Below, one piece after another: positions 1 to 6,136 of a stretch of DNA of 13,405 nt. Below the pieces are notes generated by a model. The model searched no databases. It was not told the DNA's origin and saw only the letters and a program-made list of their open reading frames with translations. Origin of the DNA: Paracoccaceae bacterium (lineage in GTDB: Bacteria; Pseudomonadota; Alphaproteobacteria; Rhodobacterales; Rhodobacteraceae). Positions within the stretch are counted from its first letter, which is position 1, and every line of letters starts with the position of its first letter. Position numbers and translations under genes: made by a program. The stretch spans positions 1 to 13,405 of the forward strand of contig JACKKJ010000018.1 in the NCBI GenBank assembly GCA_024236495.1, read 5' to 3'.

Positions 1-549
1 GCCTCTGACGCGCTCCTCGTGCTCGCGCCCCACCTCGCGGAGCTGCCTGACTTGTGCCCGCTCCTTCTTGGCGCGGCCGAGGCGCGGCGGCGCGACGCCT
101 GGCCCGAGCCCTTCGACGGTGCGGCCGATCTCGACGCCTATCTCGACGCCACCGCGGGCAACCTGATGTGGGCCGCCGCCCGCCTTCTCGGCACGCCCCC
201 GACCGGCGAGGCGGTGGTGCGCGACTTTGCCCGCGGGGCAGGGATCGCCAACTGGCTTTGCGCGGTCCCCGCGATGGTCGCGCGCGGACGCCATCCCTTG
301 CCGGACGGAACGAACGGGGCGGTCGCGGCGCTGGCCGAAGACGGCCTTGCGGCGATCGCACGCGCCCGCGCGGCCCGTGCCAGCCTGCCCGCCGGCGCGG
401 CGCCCGCGCTCCTGACCGGCTGGAAGGCGGGGGCGCTCTTGCGGATCGCCGCGCGCGATCCGGGCCGCGTCGCCCAGGGCCGGCTCGCCACGTCCGAGGC
501 CCGCGCCCGCGCCAGCCTCGCGCTGCGCGCGGTGACCGGCCGCTGGTAG
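1..549 (+). CDS. squalene/phytoene synthase family protein, 3' part only
   Basis: The frame is open from base 1 to the TAG at 547-549, so the 5' end of the gene lies outside the window; about 182 codons are visible. The protein is alanine-rich and helical. The stretch YLDATAGNLMWAAARLLG (about 139-192) sits where squalene/phytoene synthases have their Y-x(2,4)-AG-x-V segment. At 235-303 the pattern GAGIANWLC...ARGRHPLP follows the family's second substrate-binding segment, but the aspartates of the usual N-x-x-RD-x-x-ED motif are absent. I therefore infer a non-catalytic family member rather than a carotenoid or hopanoid enzyme. The mitochondrial complex I assembly factor NDUFAF6 is a known non-enzymatic member of this fold, and an analogous role is possible but unproven. 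The gene converges with the MFS gene. Family assignment is moderately sure; the function is unknown. Confidence 0.7.
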   Translation, partial: ASDALLVLAPHLAELPDLCPLLLGAAEARRRDAWPEPFDGAADLDAYLDATAGNLMWAAARLLGTPPTGEAVVRDFARGAGIANWLCAVPAMVARGRHPLPDGTNGAVAALAEDGLAAIARARAARASLPAGAAPALLTGWKAGALLRIAARDPGRVAQGRLATSEARARASLALRAVTGRW

Positions 550-561
550 GCCTGCTGCCCC

Positions 562-612
562 TTCAGTCTGGCGGAAATACTCCACGGGGGTCCGGGGGTG
601 TGAAACCCCCGG
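562..612. terminator. Rhodobacterales-type intergenic element with GC hairpin, likely bidirectional terminator
   Basis: Bases 592-612 form a perfect 8-bp stem (CCGGGGGT with ACCCCCGG) with loop GTGAA. Read on the minus strand, the hairpin is followed by ACCCCCGTGGAGTATTT, a block that I recall as recurring between genes in Rhodobacteraceae genomes. It lies between two convergent genes (stops at 549 and 636), which fits termination in both directions. There is no long T tract; the ATTT on the minus side is the nearest approach to one. The hairpin is seen directly; the lineage link is from memory. Confidence 0.65.
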
Positions 613-635
613 CGCGGGTCGCCGCAAGCGCGACC

Positions 636-1856
636 TCAAAGGGCGCGCGGCCGCATCGCAAGCCAGATCAGCGACCCGCCCGCCAGCACGAGGAAGGGCA
701 CCATCGCCAGGTTCACCGCCTGCCAGCCCGCGACGACGCCGGTCCCCGAACAGTTCATCAGCGCCCCCGACGAAAGCGAAGCCATGGTCACGCCGCCAAA
801 GACCAGAAGGTCGTTCAAACCCTGAAGCCGCCCCCTCTCCTCCACCGAATGGGCGCTGGTCAAGAGCGTCGTCGCGCCGATGAAGCCGAAGTTCCAGCCG
901 ACGCCCAGAAGCACCAGCGCGATGAAGAACTGCTCGATCTCGACCCCGGTCAGCGCGACCGCCCCGGCGCCGGCCAGGATGACAAGGCCGATGCCGATGA
1001 TCGGCTTGACGCCGAAGCGCGCGATCAGGTGGCCGGTAAAGAACGACGGGACGAACATCGCCAGCACATGCGCGCTGACCACGTCCGCGGCATCCTCGGT
1101 CGCATAGCCGCAGCCGACGACGGCCAGCGGCGTCGAGGTCATGACAAGGTTCATCAGCGCGTAGCTGACCATGGCGCAGATGATCGCCACGACGATCACC
1201 GGATCGCGCAGAAGCTCGCGGCGGGTGCGGCCCGCGGGCGCACCTTCGGCGGCGCGCGCGGGGGCGGGGATGTCGATGGCGGAGAACATCACGGCGCCCA
1301 GCAGGTTCAGCCCGACGACGGCGATATAGGTGCCGAGGTAACCGACGACCAGGGCATCGGCGGTCACCTTGACCAGCTGCGGCCCGATCAGCGCCGAAGC
1401 CAGGCCCCCCGCCATCACCCAGGAGATCGCCTTGGGCCGGAACGCCGGGCTGGACACATCGGCGGCGGCAAAGCGGTAGAACCCCTGCGACGACATGTAG
1501 ACCCCGGTCAGAAGCGACCCGGCAAGGAACAGGAGGAACGACGAGGTGTAAAGCCCCGCCGCCGACATGATCGCCCCCAGCATGCCGCCGGCCGTGCCGA
1601 CCCAGAACCCGGTGCGCCGCCCGTGGCGCTGCATCAACGCCGACAGGGGCGTGGAGCTCAGCATGGAGCCGAGAACCACCATGGTGATCGGCAGCGTCGC
1701 CCAGCAGGGATTGGGGCTCAGCGCCTGACCGGCGAGGGCGCCGATGGTGAAGATCATCGGCATCTGCGCGCCGAGGATCGCCTGAGCCAGGATCAGGATC
1801 GTGAGGTTCCGCCGGCTGCGGGCAGGGGTCATCGGCTGCGCTGTCATATCGGTCAT
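636..1856 (-). CDS. MFS transporter
   Basis: This 406-residue protein is strongly hydrophobic, with about twelve predicted membrane helices, the usual size and layout of a major facilitator. The motif-A-like loop between helices 2 and 3 is QRHGRRTG (residues 76-83), and its second-half counterpart ARFGVKP is near 289-295. A charged cytoplasmic loop at about 196-218 separates the two six-helix halves. It would act in the inner membrane as a secondary transporter; nothing in the sequence indicates the substrate or direction. I chose the start at 1856 (MTDMTAQP) because the helices begin soon after it; in-frame Met4 and Met9 are alternatives and no strong ribosome site is visible. The open frame continues upstream to 2600, but that stretch is antisense to the glycosylase and is not real protein. 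It diverges from the glycosylase gene with 81 bp between starts. Confidence 0.88.
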   Translation of the reverse strand: MTDMTAQPMTPARSRRNLTILILAQAILGAQMPMIFTIGALAGQALSPNPCWATLPITMVVLGSMLSSTPLSALMQRHGRRTGFWVGTAGGMLGAIMSAAGLYTSSFLLFLAGSLLTGVYMSSQGFYRFAAADVSSPAFRPKAISWVMAGGLASALIGPQLVKVTADALVVGYLGTYIAVVGLNLLGAVMFSAIDIPAPARAAEGAPAGRTRRELLRDPVIVVAIICAMVSYALMNLVMTSTPLAVVGCGYATEDAADVVSAHVLAMFVPSFFTGHLIARFGVKPIIGIGLVILAGAGAVALTGVEIEQFFIALVLLGVGWNFGFIGATTLLTSAHSVEERGRLQGLNDLLVFGGVTMASLSSGALMNCSGTGVVAGWQAVNLAMVPFLVLAGGSLIWLAMRPRAL

Positions 1857-1937
1857 GGCGAATGCGTAGTGTCGGCTCTTGCGCCCCGCAAGCGAAATCG
1901 CGTCCCATGGGGCGGACAGACCGGCGGGAAATTGTGC

Positions 1938-2567
1938 ATGGACGAACGGATCATCCGGGGCCCGGACTGCGTGGCTGAGGGCGCGGCCTGGTTGGCCCTG
2001 CGCGATCCCGCGCTTGCCCGGGCGCTGGCGGCGACGGGGCCGCTGCCGCTCAGGCTGAAGGCGGACGGGTTCGCCGCGCTTCTCGACGCGATCGTGTCGC
2101 AGCAGGTCTCTGTCGCCTCGGCAGGGGCGATCTGGGCGCGGCTCGAGGCCGCGGGCCTGACCGCGCCCGAGGCCATCGTGGCGGCGGGGGAAGACGCCTT
2201 GCGCGCCTGCGGCCTGTCGCGGCCCAAGGTCCGCTATGCGCTGGCGCTGTCGGACGCGGGGGTCGACTATGCGGCGCTGCGCGCCCTTCCGTCGGAAGAG
2301 GTGATCGCGCGGCTCATGGCGCTTCCCGGCATCGGGCGCTGGACGGCCGAGATCTACGCGATGTTCTCGCTGGGGCGCGCCGATGTCTTCGCGGCCGGGG
2401 ATCTTGCGCTGCAGGAGGCCGCGCGCCACCTGTACGGCCTGCCCGAACGACCCGGTGAACAGGCGCTGCGCGACATGGCCCGCGCCTGGTCCCCCTGGCG
2501 GGCGGTTGCGGCGCGCGCGCTGTGGGCCTACTACCGGCATGTGAAAAGCCGGGAGGGCACAAGGTGA
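1938..2567 (+). CDS. DNA-3-methyladenine glycosylase, AlkA/HhH-GPD family
   Basis: The protein has 209 residues and should excise alkylated bases such as 3-methyladenine from DNA as the first step of base-excision repair in the cytoplasm. The helix-hairpin-helix is LPGIGRWTAEIY (129-140) and binds the DNA backbone. The GPD segment DVFAAGDLALQ follows, with Asp155 the expected catalytic residue; IVSQQVSVASA (52-62) is the conserved N-terminal helix. It is shorter than E. coli AlkA (282 residues) because it lacks that protein's N-terminal domain, like many single-domain bacterial homologues. The ATG at 1938 is preceded by GGCGGGA (1923-1929) and the family-conserved core starts soon after. The frame is open far upstream, but that part is antisense to the MFS gene. 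Its TGA overlaps the GTG start of the esterase gene, so the two are probably translated together. Confidence 0.9.
   Translation: MDERIIRGPDCVAEGAAWLALRDPALARALAATGPLPLRLKADGFAALLDAIVSQQVSVASAGAIWARLEAAGLTAPEAIVAAGEDALRACGLSRPKVRYALALSDAGVDYAALRALPSEEVIARLMALPGIGRWTAEIYAMFSLGRADVFAAGDLALQEAARHLYGLPERPGEQALRDMARAWSPWRAVAARALWAYYRHVKSREGTR
2551..2557 (+). promoter_or_regulatory. ribosome binding site fixing the esterase start
   Basis: GGGAGGG lies six bases before the GTG at 2564, inside the end of the glycosylase gene. It favours this GTG over the in-frame ATG at 2576 and over the frame's earlier start at 2522, which has no such site and would lie deep inside the upstream gene. Confidence 0.65.
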
Positions 2568-3229
2568 CGCGCGAGATGAAGTTCGGCCGCAAGGCGGCAA
2601 GGTCCGGCCAGCCCGGGGCGATGGTGATCTTCCTGCATGGTTACGGCGCCGACGGGGCCGACCTTCTGGGGCTGGCCGATCCGCTGGCGCCGCATCTGCC
2701 GAACACGGTCTTCCTTGCGCCCGACGCGCCAGAGCCCTGCCGCAACAACCCCTTCGGCCGGCAGTGGTTCCCGATCCCCTGGCTGGACGGATCGTCCGAG
2801 GCAGAGGCGCAGGCGGGCCTGGCGCAGTCGGTGGGCGACCTCAACGCCTTCTTCGACGCGCGCCTGGCCGAGGAGGGGATGCGCCCCGACCAGCTGGCAG
2901 TCGTCGGGTTTTCGCAAGGCACGATGATGGCGCTGCACGTCCTGCCGCGCCGGGCCGAGCCGGTCGCCGGGATCGTCGCCTTCTCTGGCCGGCTGCTCGT
3001 GCCGGAGCGGCTCGCCGCCGAGGCGCTGTCGAACCCGCCGGTCCTGCTTGTGCATGGCGACCAGGATCCGATGGTGCCCTTCGCCGACATGGGTGTCGCC
3101 GGGCGCGCGCTTGCCGAGGCGGGGTTCGAGACCTACGGCCATGTCATGAAGGGCACCGGCCACGGAATCGCGCCCGACGGGCTGTCGGTGGCGCTTTCGT
3201 TCCTGAAGGACCGGCTTCCCGGGGCTTGA
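2564..3229 (+). CDS. alpha/beta-hydrolase, carboxylesterase/phospholipase family
   Basis: From the GTG at 2564 this is 221 residues, the usual length of the acyl-protein-thioesterase-like carboxylesterases (also annotated phospholipase/carboxylesterase). The oxyanion segment LHGYGADGADL is at 24-34. The triad is Ser117 in GFSQG, Asp168 in GDQDPMVP and His200 in GTGHGI. It should hydrolyse short-chain or lipid esters in the cytoplasm; the natural substrate cannot be read from the sequence, and there is no signal peptide. The GTG overlaps the TGA of the glycosylase gene (GTGA at 2564-2567) and a strong GGGAGGG precedes it, which points to coupled translation. The stop codon falls inside the first unit of a G-rich repeat array. 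Confidence 0.88.
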   Translation: MTREMKFGRKAARSGQPGAMVIFLHGYGADGADLLGLADPLAPHLPNTVFLAPDAPEPCRNNPFGRQWFPIPWLDGSSEAEAQAGLAQSVGDLNAFFDARLAEEGMRPDQLAVVGFSQGTMMALHVLPRRAEPVAGIVAFSGRLLVPERLAAEALSNPPVLLVHGDQDPMVPFADMGVAGRALAEAGFETYGHVMKGTGHGIAPDGLSVALSFLKDRLPGA

Positions 3230-3300
3230 GGCGGGGGGGTCTTGAGGCGGGGGGCTTGAAGCGGGGCGGTGAAAGGGGGCGTGATGCGGGGGCTTGAAGC
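3222..3300 (+). repeat. G-rich imperfect direct repeats (CTTGARGCGGGG units)
   Basis: The unit CTTGA(G/A)GCGGGG occurs at 3225-3236, 3241-3252 and 3255-3266, with a partial copy at 3293-3300. Runs of four to seven G occur through the array (3233-3239, 3249-3254, 3263-3266, 3275-3279, 3288-3292). The first copy includes the esterase stop codon. The array looks like a product of slippage or tandem duplication and could form a G-quadruplex on the plus strand. No protein is supported here. Confidence 0.75.
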
Positions 3301-3351
3301 CGCCGTGAAAGCCCTTAACTTTCAGCTAACGAATCCTTGGGAGTTGCCTTG

Positions 3352-3459
3352 ATGGCCCTTGCCGCCCTGATCGTCGCCGCCGTCTTTTGCCTTGCCGTCC
3401 TGACGGCCCCGGCGGCTCTTGCCGAACCGGTTCGCGTGAAGGTGCGTTCGCGGCGCTGA
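3352..3459 (+). CDS. candidate 35-residue secreted micro-peptide
   Basis: An ATG at 3352 is preceded by GGGAG (3339-3343) at an ideal eight-base spacing and opens 36 codons to TGA at 3457-3459. The product starts MALAALIVAAVFCLAVLT, a hydrophobic run followed by APAALA, which resembles a signal-peptidase I site (ALA before E), leaving only EPVRVKVRSRR, a very basic 11-residue tail. It could instead stay in the membrane as a single-pass small protein. A weak promoter-like pair TTGAAG (3294-3299) and TAACTT (3316-3321) lies upstream in an AT-richer patch. The gene ends four bases before the stop of the convergent VOC gene. I do not recognise a family. The ribosome site and signal-like composition support it, but a chance frame in GC-rich DNA is possible. 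Confidence 0.45.
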   Translation: MALAALIVAAVFCLAVLTAPAALAEPVRVKVRSRR

Positions 3460-3463
3460 CGGG

Positions 3464-3880
3464 TCAGAACCATAGGCTAGCCGGCGCGAATTCCACCGAA
3501 TTGCCCGCCGGATCGCGCACATAGATCGACCGTGGGCCCCCCGGCCATTCGAAATCCGCCTCGATCGCGATGCCGCTCGCCTCAAGGTGGCGGCGCCAGG
3601 CGTCAAGTTGGTCTGGCGTGACCTTGAAACAGTAGTGCCCCGGCCCCCGCGCGCCGTGCCCGGGAACCGGAAGCCGAGCGCCCTGCGGCGCCCCCGCGGC
3701 CGTCGCGCGCGGATCAAAGACCAGAAGCACCGACTCACCTGCCGCGAAGAAGACATGCCGGCCCGCCTGGCGCGCGATGACCGGAAGGCCAAGAACGCCA
3801 GCATAGAACGCCTCTGCGGCGTCCAGATCTTCGGCATAAAGCGCGGATTCCAGGGTTCCGCCGACCGGTGGGGCTGTCAT
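3464..3880 (-). CDS. VOC superfamily (glyoxalase/bleomycin resistance fold) protein
   Basis: The protein has 138 residues with the two beta-alpha-beta-beta-beta repeats typical of the vicinal oxygen chelate fold. The first module starts at ESALYAEDLDAAEAFYAGVLGL (from residue 11, with the AFY-x-x-VLGL signature). The second starts at GHYCFKV (81-87) and ends with the hallmark RDPAGNSVEF. Likely metal ligands are Glu11, His82 and Glu130. Members act as metal-dependent lyases, isomerases, dioxygenases or drug-binding proteins, and no subfamily can be assigned here. The start at 3880 gives the normal N-terminus; the frame stays open upstream through the HNH gene, but that is antisense noise. No Shine-Dalgarno precedes the start, and a promoter match ends about ten bases away, so the mRNA may be leaderless. 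It diverges from the HNH gene. Confidence 0.85.
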   Translation of the reverse strand: MTAPPVGGTLESALYAEDLDAAEAFYAGVLGLPVIARQAGRHVFFAAGESVLLVFDPRATAAGAPQGARLPVPGHGARGPGHYCFKVTPDQLDAWRRHLEASGIAIEADFEWPGGPRSIYVRDPAGNSVEFAPASLWF

Positions 3881-3889
3881 GACGCTGTC

Positions 3890-3918
3890 ATTGTCGGCCG
3901 GTAAAGCGATTGTGGCAA
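3890..3918 (-). promoter_or_regulatory. candidate promoter of the VOC gene (near-leaderless)
   Basis: On the minus strand, TTGCCA (3913-3918) and GACAAT (3890-3895) are 17 bases apart and match the sigma-70 consensus at 5/6 and 4/6 positions. Transcription would start within a few bases of the VOC ATG at 3880, which fits the absence of a ribosome binding site. Confidence 0.35.
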
Positions 3919-3928
3919 GGGATCGCAG

Positions 3929-3959
3929 ATGGCGGGGCTTGCGCGGCGCAAAACGCCAT
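3929..3959. promoter_or_regulatory. compound dyad, candidate operator in the VOC/HNH divergent region
   Basis: The outer arms ATGGCG (3929-3934) and CGCCAT (3954-3959) enclose an inner inverted repeat TTGCGC-G-GCGCAA (3939-3951). The inner repeat covers the candidate -35 of the HNH gene. Nested symmetry over a promoter suggests a repressor site, but no regulator is encoded nearby. Confidence 0.4.
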
Positions 3960-3966
3960 ATATAGT
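3939..3966 (+). promoter_or_regulatory. candidate promoter of the HNH gene
   Basis: TTGCGC (3939-3944) and TATAGT (3961-3966; 5/6 match to the -10 consensus) are 16 bases apart. The -10 lies in CATATATAGTT, the most AT-rich patch of this divergent region. It would give a leader of about 65 bases before the ATG at 4040. Confidence 0.4.
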
Positions 3967-3978
3967 TGTGGGCAAGCA

Positions 3979-3998
3979 GGGGCGGGCGCTCCCGCCCC
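3979..3998 (+). other. perfect hairpin in the predicted HNH leader
   Basis: GGGGCGGG (3979-3986) and CCCGCCCC (3991-3998) form an 8-bp all-GC stem with loop CGCT, between the candidate -10 and the ribosome site. No T tract follows, so simple intrinsic termination is unlikely. It could stabilise the leader or slow elongation. Confidence 0.5.
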
Positions 3999-4039
3999 GG
4001 TTGTCCGAAACGGCAGGCAGGGCGGAGACGGAGTCCGGA

Positions 4040-4639
4040 ATGCTCGACAAGCTGCATGAGGAAGATTTCAGGACGAGCTTCGTGCGCGAACCCGCGGCGC
4101 TCAAGCGGTTTCCCGCGCTGGTCCTGAACGCGGATTACCGGCCGCTGTCCTACTACCCGCTGTCTCTCTGGCCCTGGCAGGAAGCGATCAAGGCGGTGTT
4201 CCTGGATCGCGTCATCATCCTTGCCGAATACGAGGAGGTCGTGCGGTCGCAACGCGCGGCCGTCCGAATACCCTCGGTCGTGGTGCTGAAGGAATATGTC
4301 AAACCCCAGAAGCGCGTGGCCTTCACGCGCTTCAATCTTTTTCTGCGCGACGAATTCTGCTGCCAGTATTGCGGATCGCGCGGGGAACTGACCTTTGATC
4401 ATGTCCTGCCAAGGTCGCGCGGCGGGATCACCAGCTGGGAAAACGTCGTCGCCGCCTGTTCGCCTTGCAACCTGAAGAAGGCCAACAAGCTTCTGCGCCA
4501 GTCGGGTCTGACGCTGCGCAAGCCCCCCCGCCAGCCCACGGCGGAGGAGATGCAGCAGGTCGGCCGCCGCTTTCCGCCGAATTTCCTGCACCAAAGCTGG
4601 ATGGATTTCCTTTACTGGGACGCCGAACTGGACGCCTGA
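4040..4639 (+). CDS. HNH endonuclease
   Basis: The protein has 199 residues from the ATG at 4040, where GGAG (4030-4033) is spaced six bases away. The earlier in-frame ATG at 3929 would place the candidate promoter and leader hairpin inside the coding region, so I reject it. The N-terminal half (about 1-100), with FPALVLNADYRPLSYYP, is the conserved extension found in this alphaproteobacterial group. The nuclease module at 103-152 holds CQYC (Cys108, Cys111) and SPC (Cys140, Cys143) for a structural zinc, DH (Asp120, His121), Asn135 and Asn144, giving a complete HNH site. It should cleave DNA with a divalent metal. There is no specificity domain, methylase or phage gene beside it, so a housekeeping or repair role is more likely than restriction; the true role is unknown. 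The agmatinase gene starts 59 bases downstream on the same strand. Confidence 0.88.
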   Translation: MLDKLHEEDFRTSFVREPAALKRFPALVLNADYRPLSYYPLSLWPWQEAIKAVFLDRVIILAEYEEVVRSQRAAVRIPSVVVLKEYVKPQKRVAFTRFNLFLRDEFCCQYCGSRGELTFDHVLPRSRGGITSWENVVAACSPCNLKKANKLLRQSGLTLRKPPRQPTAEEMQQVGRRFPPNFLHQSWMDFLYWDAELDA

Positions 4640-4698
4640 ACCTGTCTTTACCTTTCGCCGCAACCCGTTAAGGTCGCCCGCGACAGAGGGAGGGTCAG

Positions 4699-5655
4699 AT
4701 GGCCGACACGTTCTTCACACCCGTATCCGGAATGGAGTTGCCGCGCTTCGCGGGCATTCCGACATTCATGCGCCTGCCGCATGTCCCCCATGACCATCCA
4801 CGCGCCGGCGATGTGCAGATCGGTCTTGTCGGGTTGCCCTGGGATGGCAGCGTGTCGAACCGCCCTGGCGCACGCCACGGTCCGCGCGCGCTGCGCGATG
4901 CGTCCTCGATGATCCGGGCGCAGAACGGGGCGACCGGTGTCAGGCCGTTCGAACTTGCCCGCTGCGCCGATCTTGGCGACGTCGGGCCGAACCCGGTGGA
5001 CGGCCCCGATACGCTGCAACGCTTCGAGACGTTCTTTGCCAGTCTGAAGGCGCGGGGCATCCGGCCCCTGTCGGGCGGGGGCGATCACCTGTGCACGCTG
5101 CCTGTCCTGCGCGGCATCGCCCGTGACGCGCCGCTCGGCCTTTTGCATTTCGACAGCCACACCGACCTTTACCCCGCCTATTTCGGGGGCAAGACGCTTA
5201 CCCACGGGAACCCGTTCCGCAATGGGGTGGAAGAGGGGCTTCTGGATCCGAAACGGATGATCCAGATCGGTATCCGCGGCACGACCTACGATAATGTGGA
5301 CATCGACTTTGCCAAGGCGAACGGCATCCGCATCGTGCGGATCGAGGAGTTTCACGCCCGTGGCGTTGCCGACGTGATGGACGAGGCGCGGGAGATCGTG
5401 GGAACGGCCCCCGCCTATCTCTCTTATGACATCGACTTCGTCGATCCCGCGGTTGCGCCGGGGACCGGCACGCCCGAATGGGGCGGGCCGAATGCGTTTC
5501 AGGCGATCGAGGTTCTGCGCAAGGCGCGGGGCCTGAACATCGTGGGGGCCGACCTGGTGGAGGTTTCTCCGCCTTTCGATCCGTCGGGAAACACCGCCTG
5601 GCTAGGCGCGTCCCTGATGTTCGAGATCCTCTGCCTGATGGCAGAGGCGCTTTGA
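4699..5655 (+). CDS. speB: agmatinase-family ureohydrolase
   Basis: The protein has 318 residues and the arginase/agmatinase fold, and would hydrolyse a guanidino compound to urea and an amine in the cytoplasm. All six manganese ligands are visible: His130 (GGGDH), Asp152, His154 and Asp156 (FDSHTD), and Asp244 and Asp246 (DIDFVDP). SVSNRPGARHGPRALR (51-66) and HGNPFRNG (169-176) are the usual substrate-side loops. The length is close to both agmatinases and guanidinobutyrases (GbuA, about 319 residues), so agmatine to putrescine is the likeliest reaction but guanidinobutyrate is a real alternative. AGGGAGGG (4687-4694) precedes the ATG. It follows the HNH gene by 59 bases without a clear terminator, so some read-through is possible. 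The gene ends at a long hairpin. Confidence 0.9.
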   Translation: MADTFFTPVSGMELPRFAGIPTFMRLPHVPHDHPRAGDVQIGLVGLPWDGSVSNRPGARHGPRALRDASSMIRAQNGATGVRPFELARCADLGDVGPNPVDGPDTLQRFETFFASLKARGIRPLSGGGDHLCTLPVLRGIARDAPLGLLHFDSHTDLYPAYFGGKTLTHGNPFRNGVEEGLLDPKRMIQIGIRGTTYDNVDIDFAKANGIRIVRIEEFHARGVADVMDEAREIVGTAPAYLSYDIDFVDPAVAPGTGTPEWGGPNAFQAIEVLRKARGLNIVGADLVEVSPPFDPSGNTAWLGASLMFEILCLMAEAL

Positions 5656-5656
5656 C

Positions 5657-5700
5657 GCCGGCCTGTCGCGACGCTTTGCGCGTCGCGACCCGTTGCCGGC
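5657..5700. terminator. hairpin between convergent speB and ridA, likely bidirectional terminator
   Basis: GTCGCGACGC (5665-5674) pairs perfectly with GCGTCGCGAC (5680-5689) around the loop TTTGC. Outside it, GCCGGC at 5657-5662 can pair with GCCGGC at 5695-5700. It fills most of the 55 bases between the two stop codons. Neither side has a T tract, so termination may need Rho or may rest on the stem alone; protection of 3' ends is also possible. Confidence 0.6.
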
Positions 5701-5710
5701 CGCGCGCCGC

Positions 5711-6061
5711 TTATGCCTGCGCGGCGGTGAGGATGATTTCCACGCCGAACTGCGGCAGGGCCAGTTTCGATTCACCGGTCGCGCGGGCCGGCGCATGACC
5801 GGGCGCCACCCAGGCATCCCAGACCGCGTTCATGGCGGCGAAGTCTGCCATGTCGGCCAGCCAGATCTGCGCGCGCAGGATGCGGGTCTTGTCCGACCCG
5901 GCCAGCGCCAGAAGGCGCTCTGCCTCGGCCAGCGCGTCGCGGGTCTGCTGCGCCACATCGCCGCCGTTCTCGCCGACAAGGCCGGCCAGATAGACGGTGC
6001 CGTTGTGCACGACCGCGCTCGACATGCGGGTTTCGGTCTCGTAGCGGATGATATCGGACAT
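5711..6061 (-). CDS. RidA family (YjgF/YER057c/UK114) protein
   Basis: This 116-residue protein has the size and motif order of the RidA/YjgF superfamily: VVHNGTVYLAGLVG (17-30), a D-x-x-x-QT-R-x-AL helix, and PARATGESKLALPQFGVEI near the C-terminus. Arg93 in PAR corresponds to the arginine needed for imine hydrolysis in RidA proper, where it removes reactive 2-aminoacrylate made by PLP enzymes. The motif around it differs from classical PARS-x-V, so this is probably another subgroup with an unknown substrate. The start at 6061 has GGGGAG (6069-6074) seven bases upstream. It lies 75 bases downstream of the tRNA-Gly gene on the same strand and may be read partly from the tRNA promoter. Confidence 0.87.
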   Translation of the reverse strand: MSDIIRYETETRMSSAVVHNGTVYLAGLVGENGGDVAQQTRDALAEAERLLALAGSDKTRILRAQIWLADMADFAAMNAVWDAWVAPGHAPARATGESKLALPQFGVEIILTAAQA

Positions 6062-6136
6062 CTCATGTCTCCCCTTGGTTTCGCGTTCTGCCATAGCGGC
6101 GCGACCGGGAGAGGGCCAGAGCGAAAATCGGAGGGC

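Noticed and set aside
54..1937. A long plus-strand open frame leading into the glycosylase gene
   Set aside because: It is antisense to the MFS gene, rich in Arg/Gly/His as expected for a shadow frame in GC-rich DNA, and no family pattern appears before residue 1 of the glycosylase.
1857..2600. Upstream extension of the MFS frame
   Set aside because: It lies antisense to the glycosylase and adds an Arg-rich segment with no transporter character; the Met at 1856 gives the normal N-terminus.
3222..3300. The G-rich repeats as a CRISPR array
   Set aside because: The units are short and imperfect, spacers are nearly absent or irregular, and no cas genes are present.
3929..4039. Earlier HNH start at 3929
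   Set aside because: It has no ribosome site, would translate the candidate promoter and leader hairpin, and the conserved protein begins at MLDKLHEEDF.
4040..4639. HNH gene as part of a phage-defence or restriction system
   Set aside because: No methyltransferase, helicase, toxin, phage or mobile gene lies nearby; the neighbours are metabolic.
3881..4663. Upstream extension of the VOC frame on the minus strand
   Set aside because: It runs antisense to the whole HNH gene and its composition is that of a mirror frame.
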